Assembly (NCBI RefSeq): GCF_001625305.1
Contig: NW_017804220.1
Location: 660,653-724,652 of the forward strand
Length of the DNA: 64,000 nucleotides
Direction: 5' to 3'
From: Branchiostoma belcheri
Taxonomy: Eukaryota; Chordata; Leptocardii; Amphioxiformes; Branchiostomatidae
Positions 55,401 to 64,000 of this stretch are shown in pieces (the stretch's first letter is position 1; each line of letters begins with the position of its first letter). The notes beneath the pieces were generated by a model, which saw only the letters and a program-made list of their open reading frames with translations, ran no database searches and was not told where the DNA came from. Made by a program: the position numbers and the translations under genes.

Positions 55401-56593
55401 TTGTTTGCAGTTTTCATCATTGGTTGAAAACTTGACCGTACTGTATATTGGTCCGGGTTATACAATGTACCACCCTATACCCACCTCTACTGAGTAGTGC
55501 AGTGCCTTGGCCCCTGGATGTAGCTGGAGAGGCTGCAGGGGGGTGATTCGGGGGGGTTTCCACCCCTCCTGGCTCGTCCACTCAATGGTCAGCATGTGGT
55601 CAGTGAAGTTCTTGCCGAAGACCAACTCGCTTGGCTCGGGCTTTCGCTGAGGGTTCTTGGTCAACTCAATCTCCAAGTCTTTGTACTGGGAAATATATAC
55701 ATAATATTACAGTCATATACAGATGATATAATCAAAGGATACTGAATGGTGAATATCTATTATTACATTGTGGCGATATAGATAAACTTTAATTACTACA
55801 CAACAATGGTACTGCCTGCTATATATCAATGTTTGTCCATCGTTGTATATTAACAACAAAAATACAGAAGTTAAGGGGAGTACAACCCAAGAGAATGTGC
55901 TTTATGCAATCATTTGTGGAACTTTTTAGTGTTTAGACATCCTTTAGAATTACCGGTATATGATAATGATTATTGGGGGGGGGCATGGGATTTTGCATGT
56001 TGGACACCACAGCAGAAGTAAAGACTGATAATTGCTTTAATTTCCCAGGCTGCAGGAAACAAGAGAGCTAAATGGGCATGAGGGTCCTGACTAGCATACA
56101 TGTACCTTCAAGGCACCTGAAGTGATTTCAGGGCAGTAAAACTGGATTTTCAAAGTCAATTTTAAGGTTCTTTAAAAAGTACAATCTGAGACCCTATCCC
56201 ATAGTAGCATACTCATATCGTGAGGCAAAAATGCAATGTTGCTGATGGAAAATAACTGGTAATACTTGTTTTTGTATCATAGCTACAGCCTGGTTCTAGC
56301 TATTTATTGGTGGTACCATAAATAATGGCACTCCTTGTTTTTGGGCTATTTCAAATGCTTCAAATATGAAATGATGACAAAAAGGTGCTAAGAAATGGCA
56401 GTAAATGTCCGTATCAGACAAATTTCCTAATCCAGAATATTTTTGTTTTCCCACCCTGAAATTGCATTGGATGCCTTTAAGTACAGGAGTTGTAATTTCT
56501 TTTTTTCCCAGAATGACTCACCCTGAAAGAAGCAGCTGAGGCCATGCCTCTTCTCCATAGCGTTGTCCCTGAGACTTTTCCATGGTGAACTGC
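46420..56593 (-). CDS. BCAT: branched-chain-amino-acid aminotransferase (BCAT), 12 exons placed, N-terminal exon possibly missing
   Basis: Exons: 56593-56522, 55685-55485, 53336-53226, 52264-52145, 51470-51307, 50788-50701, 50124-50070, 49594-49509, 48845-48777, 48098-48027, 47053-46979, 46464-46420 (stop TGA). All phases agree, giving 385 codons plus stop; vertebrate BCATs are about 385-395 aa. Hallmarks: [24 protein letters not shown], the PLP lysine in [21 protein letters not shown], and the redox C-x-x-C motif (CVVC) near the C-terminus. It transfers the amino group of Leu, Ile and Val to 2-oxoglutarate. The first placed exon ([20 protein letters not shown]) resembles a mitochondrial presequence. 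It could be extended by an exon I could not find, or translation could begin at the internal MASAASFR for a cytosolic form. Introns hold MITEs and LINE remnants. Confidence 0.95.
47152..47521. mobile_element. GGCC-type MITE (AATTTAATTTCTTGG subfamily)
   Basis: Inverted-orientation sister of 41166-41541 with matching ends and interior (TTGACTTCATGGCTCCTAT against ATAGGAGCCATGAAGTCAA). It lies in the BCAT intron between 47053 and 48027. Confidence 0.88.
47622..47835 (+). mobile_element. tRNA-derived SINE
   Basis: It carries an A-box-like TCTGTAGTTAGGG, an anticodon-arm-like segment and B box GGGTTCAAATCC (47667), followed by an unrelated body. It lies in a BCAT intron. Confidence 0.5.
50335..50665. 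repeat. GGTTGCCC / GGGCAACC palindromic repeat
   Basis: Repeated short words GGTTGCCC, GGGCAACC, GGTAGCCC occur at both ends in inverted orientation, around a C-run at 50430. It is probably a decayed foldback element in the BCAT intron before 50701. Confidence 0.5.
50855..51274. mobile_element. GGCC-type MITE (ACAGCAAGTAA subfamily)
   Basis: The ends AGGTCACAGCAAGTAA..TTTATGGATGACATC and GATGTCATCCATAAA..TTACTTGCTGTGGCCT are inverses. A one-armed copy is at 35303-35535. It ends only ~30 bp from BCAT exon 51307-51470. Confidence 0.85.
52340..52672. repeat. three diverged tandem copies around CTGCAGTACC..CTCTAGGAGGCAG
   Basis: Units at about 52348, 52512 and 52630 share CTGCAGTACC, CTACTCTCTAGGAGGCAG and GCTGCCCTCTGCAA. 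They lie in a BCAT intron. The words resemble the depolymerase 3' end duplications (GCAGTACCTAGCAGC, TACTCTAGGAGGCGC) at 6350 and 7413. The relation is uncertain. Confidence 0.55.
53515..53775 (-). mobile_element. LINE ORF2 C-terminal remnant
   Basis: The minus frame reads [20 protein letters not shown], then [14 protein letters not shown]. This is the typical VEDExHFxxxCxxYxxxR-like segment at the end of LINE ORF2 proteins. It is fragmentary and lies in a BCAT intron. Confidence 0.7.
53820..54180 (-). mobile_element. LINE ORF2 remnant, same family as 22935
   Basis: The minus frame 54152-53895 reads [20 protein letters not shown], then [19 protein letters not shown]. This is the standard post-RT tail of CR1/Jockey-like LINEs, and a following piece reads TWLASCRAACLQSW in another frame. 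It lies in a BCAT intron. Confidence 0.8.
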
Positions 56594-56675
56594 CTGGAAT
56601 GGGAATAAACAAGAACTGGGTAAACAAACAAATATTATATTAAGTGAGCAAACGAGGGAATACATGTAAATGGAT

Positions 56676-56835
56676 AGATAATCATTGGATGGATGGGTGA
56701 ATGGATGGAAGGATGGATGGATTGGTGAATGAATGGATGGATGGATGAATAGATGGATGGAAGGATGGATTGGGGAATGAATGGATGGATGGATGAATGA
56801 ATGGATGGATTGGTGGATGGATGGATGGATGAATG
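56676..56835. repeat. (GGAT)n microsatellite
   Basis: Interrupted ATGG/ATGA tetranucleotide repeats over about 160 bp, just upstream of the first placed BCAT exon. The minus frame of poly(His-Pro-Ser-Ile) is a shadow. Confidence 0.95.
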
Positions 56836-57589
56836 TTAGGTTCAGGTCCAGATTCAAATCCAGAGGCTTAGGTTCAGTTCCGGACTCGAAAGTCTGGACC
56901 TAAACCCATGGCATATACAAAATTGCATGTTGGCAACCGTGCCATGTTATTTGGGCAAAACTTTGGCTACATAACACGGAAGCCGCCACTTGACGATGCC
57001 CGATGGAAATATTTTCTTCATTTTGCAGCACAGATTTTGTAATCTATGGAAGGTTTTGTGTGGTTTGAAAAGAAAATGGGTATAAACTGAAACTGAAACT
57101 TTTGTGATAAGTCCAGAATCGGTTCTTGACTTTTAGGTATTTTTTTATTTGAACCTAAAGTCCAGAACTTGTCTAGCGAATCGGTACACAGCACTATTCA
57201 CCCTTCTCCAGTCTGCAGAATTCATTAATAGCTGTTCCAGCACCAGGCCAGATTAATGTGCGTGTCATTCGGCAGCCAACAAAGACGTAACAGTACAAAG
57301 TACCACAGTCCCGTGCCCACAGGGGGGGTTTGGGGACCAGCGAGATGCGATGATATCCATCACACATAAATGAAGTCCTAAAAAGGGAGCAGCGATTGCA
57401 CCCTGAACTAAGACTGACCGCAGCAATCTGCCGAGTTGAAGATTTATGGCACAAAGAAACTTTCTGACCACTTAAACCGGAGAGAGAGATCACGGTCGGC
57501 TCTTTGTTCCTGCTGGCAAAATCTGTGCCACCAGTCACAGATGTACGTCCTGACCCTCTTTCAAGCACCTTGGCTTGCTAATATTGTGT

Positions 57590-57835
57590 CTAATAGAAGA
57601 GGGTCTGCATTGTCTTTTTCCATAAGGCACATATACATGTAGCAAGCCATTATTTTAATTTGCCGCAAATCGTACAGTAGTCGGCCGCATTAATTCAATG
57701 TTAAACGTTGTCGAAAAATTCTTGTTCCACAATACTGTAGAATTAACTGTAGAACAAAAAAAACATAATAGAAGAGGGTCTACATGCCTTTTTCCATGAG
57801 GCATATATACATGTAGCAAGCCATTTTAATTCACT
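57590..57835. repeat. ~180-bp direct duplication
   Basis: AATAGAAGAGGGTCT..TTTTTCCAT..AGGCA.ATATACATGTAGCAAG occurs at 57592-57655 and again at 57768-57830. It is non-coding. Confidence 0.7.
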
Positions 57836-57839
57836 GTTA

Positions 57840-59900
57840 ATTGTAGCCAGCTGCTTTGATTCAACATAATTAAGTGTCATCCAGAAATTCTATGTGAGGT
57901 GTAATAGGTTGCTTTCGTAATAACTTTATTTCATACCCCAAATTCATCGCCGTTATTGAAAACTTCGTGTCGCGCAATCGAACACCAGAACGAAGCATCT
58001 GGCATCCACAGAATAGTTTTGCCAGACACCCCATAGATGTGAAATAACGATCCAATGAAGTCCCAAGCCTTACACAAGATCAACTTAACTTACCGTTACA
58101 TATTGCCGGTTTTAGTGAATTCAACGTTACCATTAAGTATAATAAATGCTAACGCTCCTATCTTTACCGTAAAGCGTCTACAGGGTCCCCCCATGCAGAC
58201 CCTCCTGTAAAGCACCTTTCCTTACCATATTGTACCTAATAGATACCAACACCATTAGGGAATCCCTAGTTTGTGTGAGTTACCTCTCAGGTCAAGGTGG
58301 GAATCAGAGAAAATGTATGCCTTTGGCTGGATTGTACGCACATGAGGCAGAAACTGTCGGTGAGAAGTGGCGGTGTTACCACCCCTTTTAAAGGAAACGT
58401 TCAGCGAAAGAAAGACAAATACACCAAGTAAGGATTGCCACAGTTTAAGTTTTAGTAACAGTTCTGCTTTCAATCTTCTCTTCAATTGAACTTATATTTT
58501 AACTTTGAAAGTTTCAACATCATAAAGTCCTGGTCATCTCTTGTTCAGGACTTAAGAGTACATGTAAGACAGATTTTGATACACTTTGGACCTGTGATGT
58601 ACATTGTACGTATGCATATGTACATGTATGTAGAGTGTATTATGTTACGTTTAAGATTTTCATAGTCTTTTTGCTATGTGCAATCTTGGAGCAATAAGCA
58701 ATGTTCTAGCCTGGCTGAAATTTTTTCTGTCTAGCCATGAGCCTGAAATTTTTAAATTTAAGTCACCTATAGGTGCCTGGGGCATGTTCTCTGTGAAAAT
58801 TTTGAAATCTTGACCCTCTGAAATGCTATTTCCTTCATTTGTACTTACTGCAGGGGCAAGTTTTGCTGGTACATTACGCAGGGATCTTTATCAATATCTC
58901 TATCCACCTTTTGTCTGTCATCAGAAGCAAAATTCCGTGAAATGATGGAAAGATGGAAACTGGCAATAATTGTAACATAGTTGCTTATTTTACTGTAACT
59001 TCTGTATTAAGATAAAATCAATATAGAATTTCTTTTTAGTACACTTTTCCAAAAATGTTGATATACATTGTATCCTTGGTTGTTCATTTTATGAGACACA
59101 AATTTTTCAGTCAACTTGCTCTATTTCAGAGGTGGTCACCACTAATTGTAAGCACATCATTCAATATTCCATATCATACTTATATCACACTAATCCTTAA
59201 CTGTAACAGATAAAGCTTTTATTTGGCGGATAAAAGGGGCACGACAGGAAAATAAATCTTCACTTGTTCCTCTTAATGTAGGAACTGCCATTGTGGCGGG
59301 CCCTTTGGCGATAGCGGAATTTGGCGTGAAAACAAGAAAGAATGGGAATCGGCACTTACATATGCTGTGGGCTTGGATAAATGTTAACTACAGTGATTGA
59401 TGCACGAGGAAAAAAAGGGAAATTTATGACAATTTGTCTTCCATTTACTCTTTGTGTACCTTGGGGTGTAAAGCGAGTTTTTATCTTCCGTTAGTAACAG
59501 CCGGGAGGGTGTGATGTGGACAGAGGTCCGAGGGTGATGCGGCAGGTTCCATGTTTGTGTACTGTTACTCTCCATGTCCATGAGGCAGTGGTTAGGGGAA
59601 CAGTGAGCGGCGGTGTTGGCGTGATATCTAGGATCACATGATTTATAGAGAGAAAACTTGAAGTAGAAGTCCGGCTTATGGGCGGAAAACTTGTGGAAGT
59701 TACCGTAAATTGACGTACAAAATGTATGTTCATGGGGTCTCAACTTTGCGGGAAGACACTGGATGATACTATTGATAGCAGTAGGGGCATCCTCACTAAA
59801 TAGCTTTAAACAGCATTTAGAATTCAGAGGCTAGTGAGATGTATATAAGATTGTAACAAGTCGTTCGGTGTAATATAGCCAGCTGCTGCCGTGCCACATG
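57840..59900. other. unassigned sequence upstream of BCAT
   Basis: There are several short open frames, none with splice signals or recognisable domains. A segment near 59500 (GTCCGAGGGTGATGCGG) matches one near 49715 (GACCGAGGGTGATGCGG), so a low-copy repeat is present. A missing 5' exon of BCAT could lie here. Confidence 0.4.
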
Positions 59901-59930
59901 CCTGCGAAGCTGGTATGTTAGGCAGAGGGG

Positions 59931-60150
59931 CAGTTATACCGGCTATACAGATACAGAAGCTAGTGTGTTACGCTGATAGGCGGTTATACCGGCTATACAG
60001 ATACAGAAGCTGGTGTGTTACGCTGATAGGCGGTTATACCGGCTATACAGATACAGAAGCTGGTGTGTTACACCGATGGGCGGTTATACCGGCTATACAG
60101 ATACAGAAGCTGGTGTGCTACGTACCGATGGTCAGTTATGTACCGCTTAT
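59931..60150. repeat. 50-bp minisatellite, about 4 copies
   Basis: GGCTATACAGATACAGAAGC recurs at 59941, 59991, 60041 and 60091, each followed by TGGTGTGTTACGCTGATAGG, then CGGTTATACC. Confidence 0.92.
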
Positions 60151-60639
60151 ACGGACACAGATAACATATTTGCTGTGTTTTAAGCTTGCAGTTGGAACTT
60201 AACTGAGCAGCTTGCAAGACACTTGTTTGTTTGTGGTAAGACATCACTTCGAAAACCAATGATAAACCACCGCAGATATTTCACGACTTATGGTACGCCT
60301 TCTGGAGGCATGGTACATTTGTAGTAAACACTACTTGAAGTGTAATATGTACCAAAGATGACTCAAAAGGAATCCTAACAGCTTGTGAGGATGTGTAGAA
60401 GAACTGACTGCCTTCAGCAGCTGAACAGGCAAGGATTTTGGGGGGAGGTGGAAGGAAAATGCCAGTCCAGTAACTGGATTTCGGAGTAAAGTTATCTATT
60501 TATCAACTAAGGGCATTTCAGTACAACTGTTTTTCCGCTGGTTCCTTTCCTCAACTTGATGACATCATGTCCATCAGAATGAATATTGAGAACCAGAATG
60601 AAGTTTTCAAAAGGCAATTTTTACTTACACGTCAGTACA

Positions 60640-60860
60640 TCTGGAAGTTCTTCATTGTAAAACAATGCTAATTTCAGCATCTATTTTGCTCTCAGACTGT
60701 TTCTTCTTAGTTCTTTTTTTTCCAAACAAAAAGTCAATGACCTGGAGCAGACGGCTGCCACCGTGGTAACTGGTGATGGATTGCATTATGTAGCAACTTG
60801 CAGGACAGAGTTGGAGAGGCTGCATGGTCACCATATGAATGTGATTGAGTAAGAATAATC
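60640..60860. repeat. interspersed repeat (7860 family, inverted)
   Basis: It contains AAAAAGTCAATGACCTGGAG, CACCGTGGTAACTGGTG and GATTGAGTAAGAATAATCA, as in the copies at 7860, 17290 and 63560. Confidence 0.6.
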
Positions 60861-61479
60861 AGTGAGAGCACCATTACTAAGTTAAACGTTAGTTTGTTAA
60901 GCTACATTTGTATAGATCATTCCTATGTGAAGGTAAACATAATATGCACTATACTTGGCAAAATTTGTTATCTTTCTACATCAATTCTACACTGTCTTGT
61001 TGTAGATTAAATTCATATTCTAATAACAGTAAGGGAAGAAGTTGTCTCTGGTCTTGGCAAGAGTACTAGAAGTAACTCTATGAACTCCCTGAAACTTATT
61101 TACCGGTACATCATTTACGTTCTTTATGGATACCTGTGAGATTTAACTTAAATTGACAAGAATTGTGTGTCTCCTTTCATTACATTTAAAAACTCAGCTA
61201 CCAGGCTTACAATATTGTCCAAAGGAAACTGTGCCTCTGGGTACAAGAGGACGAATTGGAACAATCGGTTCACCATCAGCTTTTCCAGGGACACGATTTA
61301 TGGAACCGTACGTCCCTAACGAGCGGAATCCATATGCAGCATTTCAGCAGCTTTCATTATGGTTCTAACATAGTGGTGGACTGCTGGATGTACAGATAGA
61401 TACATGTGTCGGACCAACAGAACAAGATGATGTACTGATATCTCTCTTCTTTCAACTAAGTAATGTATGAACAAAGAAC

Positions 61480-62230
61480 GTCTTCCCAATGCTCCGACAA
61501 AACCCATTACATTCCGGGACCATTTTGCCGCTAAATTCCCGCCGAAGTGCGAGCCTTTATTGCGCCTGATTTTTATCTATCTGCGACTTCATATGCTTTT
61601 ACAGGCGGGGTCAAGCTCAAGCGGCCATTTTGCCCGCGCCCGGAAGTGGCAGCGATAACCCGCAACACGTCTTTATTACGTGTACCTTGACTTTTGTGTG
61701 TCAGGAAGGATTGGTGCTTGGGCGGTGATTGATGCGCGCTCTTCGGGCATCAAAAGCGGTAATGCCGGGATGATATTCGCAACAAGATGGCAAGAAAAGG
61801 TCCTTTGTCAGGGTCCCGCGCCGGACCATCAATTTTGGCCCATTTGTAAAGCCACCATGGGCCCTTTGTGGCTATAGCCATTCTTCCCTTTTACCTTTCA
61901 TACGGCGTGTTGATGAAAAAGACAGGGGGACGGCACTTTGTCGGCGGACAATCCGGCCAGCGATCAACTCGTTTTTGCGACACCCCTGATGAAGGGGACG
62001 TGCCATCTCTTTGTCTCCTGAATGCAAAGCCGTGGCATCCCCGCGACAAAGGGCCTTTGTGTCGTCCCATACATCATAATTCCGCCCCGCTAAACTTGTC
62101 CTTGATGAAGAGATGCGATAATAAAGTGCCTTTCACGGCTTGAGATGTCAGATCTGGACATCTCCAGTTCCTGCCTGGTCTTCTTTATCAGGACGTTCTC
62201 TCCACTTCCCTCTCCTTTGTGCTCCCGTAT
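61480..62230. promoter_or_regulatory. GC-richer segment with clustered CTTTGT motifs (candidate enhancer)
   Basis: This stretch stands out from its AT-rich surroundings by composition and by lack of repeats. CTTTGT (or ACAAAG) occurs at 61803, 61864, 61936, 62009, 62046 (inverse), 62055 and 62215. Two of these face each other in GACAAAGGGCCTTTGTGTC at 62045-62063. CTTTGT is the core recognised by both Sox HMG and TCF/LEF proteins. No exon structure is seen. The role is inference. Confidence 0.35.
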
Positions 62231-62239
62231 TTATTTATG

Positions 62240-63080
62240 ACCGGGATTCGACAAAAGTCTGAATGGGGAATACAGAAGCATTGATCGATAAAGGGAGAGT
62301 ATTCTCTAATGTAACACCACAATCTTGAAGTGCTATCAAGACATTTTGTGGCTCTCTATGGTAACCGATCATGGCGGTGTTATCGGCCATTCTGTGCACT
62401 TCACCATTTTCCTTCATCTTACAAACTGTATAAAAAGGGGATTTGGGAAAGTTTTTGCCAGGCCATAAATTTCAACTCAAGCCCTTAAATCTTATTCTCA
62501 GTATAAGTGGCGTTCAGCCAAATCGTGGACTGCTCAATGCTGTACATGCAAGTTGTGTAATGCACACTATATGTGGTAGTCTTATTCAGGCTTGGCAAAC
62601 CAATGTCAAATAATTATTATTTAACTATTATTTGATTAAATGCCTAAACCTTTCTCTACTGAGTTAACAAATTTGTGTTTAATTGTTAGGCAGTAGAGAG
62701 AAGGTTGAAGAACGTAGAATAAAAACAAGAACTTGAAAATGGTGCTAAAACTTGCATAACTGTACTTATATGTTATAATATCTGTCTGTATGCGCATGTA
62801 TACACTACGCACAGTTTGCCAAACAAAACATAATTAAATAAATGATTGTTTATTTCTTAGCTGGAGAGTTGTTTTTTTTCTTCCAAGATATATACAAACC
62901 TTTCTACGCAACTGCAGTAGATAGCTAGCATTCTTTACAATACCCTATATTTTTTTCAGTTGTAGCAAAAATATTGCTCCCTCAGTTTTGGGCCAATTTC
63001 AAAGAGCATCTTAATGAACAAGAAACATGAAAAACTAATACAAGAGTAATTGTAATTGAATTACCAAAAGTATATCTTCA
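62240..63080. other. unassigned AT-rich sequence
   Basis: Nothing beyond short chance frames and A/T runs can be supported here. Confidence 0.4.
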
Positions 63081-63086
63081 TTTCAC

Positions 63087-63185
63087 TCCATTATAGTATT
63101 GTCCAGTGGACTTCATGTCTCCATTATAGTATTGTCCAGTGGACTTCATGTCTCCATTATAGTATTGTCCAGTGGACTTCATGTC
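63087..63185. repeat. 33-bp direct repeat, 3 copies
   Basis: Three identical units begin CCATTATAGTATTGTCCAGT and continue GGACTTCATGTCT. The last unit ends in TCAGAG. The identity suggests recent expansion. Confidence 0.95.
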
Positions 63186-63559
63186 AGAGAATCCAGAAAT
63201 CTGGGAAGTATTGAATAATATTGGCGATATTTTCAATGGATCAACCGAATAAACTTTAAAGTCTTGAGTTAGAACACAGAATCAGTGCAGGGATGGAGGG
63301 TGTCATACAATCCTCAGCTTCCTGAATTCCCCCATGTCCACCCATATAACTCCTGCTGACTCCCGGCCAGATTCACCTTCATCCCATTTCCAGTGTCTAA
63401 CCTTTTGACCTGTTATTTTGCCTGTCAACCTTCCCCCAACCTACATGTATGTACTGTAGGTGCTGTCAACCTAATCTGTCTGGACAATCAGAAAAACCAA
63501 CCCAATACAGTACCGTATTTATGTTTACAAAAGGTTTAACATATTGTTTTTGATCTGTT

Positions 63560-63790
63560 TCCTCCTCTTCTTCTTCTCCAAGCCAATAAGGTCAATGACC
63601 TGAACCAGATGTCTGTCACCATGGTAACTTAAGTGTTGGGTAACATCATGTTGTAATTTTATATCAGGAGGGATTTAGACTCCTGTCTGACCATACATGA
63701 TTGTATTATATGAATGTGTTTGAGTAAGAGTTAACAGTTAAAGGTAAACATAATGCATTTGCTTTGCAAATGTTACCTTTCTAGTCCTGA
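63560..63790. repeat. interspersed repeat (7860 family, inverted)
   Basis: It carries AAGGTCAATGACCTGAACCA, TCACCATGGTAACTTAAGTG and a palindromic end GGTAAACATAATGCATTTGC..TTTGCAAATGTTACC. Matches the 17290-17460 copy most closely. Confidence 0.65.
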
Positions 63791-64000
63791 GTTAACTTTT
63801 ATCATCAGTTAGTAGTTGCATGACTTTGTAACTTTCTTCAAAGCCGCCTCAGTGCTCCAAAGTTTTGTCCGTCCCCTTTATTTCTCGGCCATCAAGCCCC
63901 GCACGGTTGGAGCATCTCGTTTCCCTGGGTATGGATTACTGGCCATGTGATGTGGAACAGTGATGAAGAGCACACTGCCCAAGGTGGCAGTTAAAGAATA

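Noticed and set aside
57194..57568. Minus-strand 124-codon frame as the missing first exon of BCAT
   Set aside because: No donor in phase 0 with a presequence-like N-terminus could be identified and the residues do not resemble BCAT.

Overview
The window is animal nuclear DNA. It has multi-exon genes with GT..AG introns, eukaryotic tRNA genes with internal A and B boxes, LINE and SINE fragments, and a dense population of small inverted-repeat elements. The gene set (an NXPE-family protein, a BRICHOS-domain precursor, a leucine-rich-repeat receptor with a repeated Y-x-E-I-P-D cytoplasmic tail, and a branched-chain aminotransferase) and the repeat style suggest an invertebrate deuterostome. My best guess is a lancelet (Branchiostoma). 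That is inference from memory of such genomes; the species cannot be fixed from the sequence alone.

Layout from left to right. 1-1229 (-): two candidate exons of an unrecognised gene leaving the window on the left. 1300-7400: repeats, including a LINE tail, several miniature inverted-repeat elements, CA microsatellites and a segmental duplication that includes copies of the next gene's 3' end. 7427-16461 (-): a complete 11-exon gene for a 327-residue secreted type-2 (circularly permuted) polyhydroxybutyrate depolymerase-like esterase. Every exon junction was placed and the reading frame closes throughout. 16600-19600: a repeat-rich gap between divergently transcribed genes. 19669-24420 (+): an NXPE family gene whose GDS catalytic block is missing and whose position is occupied by a C-rich minisatellite and a perfect 26-bp inverted repeat. 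26580-29547 (-): a complete 6-exon gene for a 257-residue type II membrane protein with a BRICHOS domain, a polybasic cleavage site and a short tail very rich in Cys, Trp and Tyr. 32632-41114: four identical tRNA-Val(AAC) genes and one tRNA-Leu(AAG). Two of the tRNA-Val genes lie in a duplicated block, and between those two is an LRR receptor reading frame (35943-39025, -) broken by one stop and two compensating frame changes. 41160-46400: MITEs, minisatellites and a tRNA-derived SINE. 46420-56593 (-): a branched-chain aminotransferase gene with 12 exons placed to the stop codon. 56600-64000: mostly unassigned sequence with tandem repeats and one GC-richer segment that has a cluster of CTTTGT motifs.

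The genes do not form an operon-like pathway; this is an ordinary metazoan neighbourhood. Two items stand out. One is the animal polyhydroxybutyrate depolymerase, whose catalytic order matches the fungal circularly permuted enzyme. The other is the BRICHOS precursor, whose layout (signal anchor, BRICHOS, polybasic site, six-cysteine aromatic peptide) resembles annelid BRICHOS antimicrobial-peptide precursors, and whose C terminus could carry an amidation signal.
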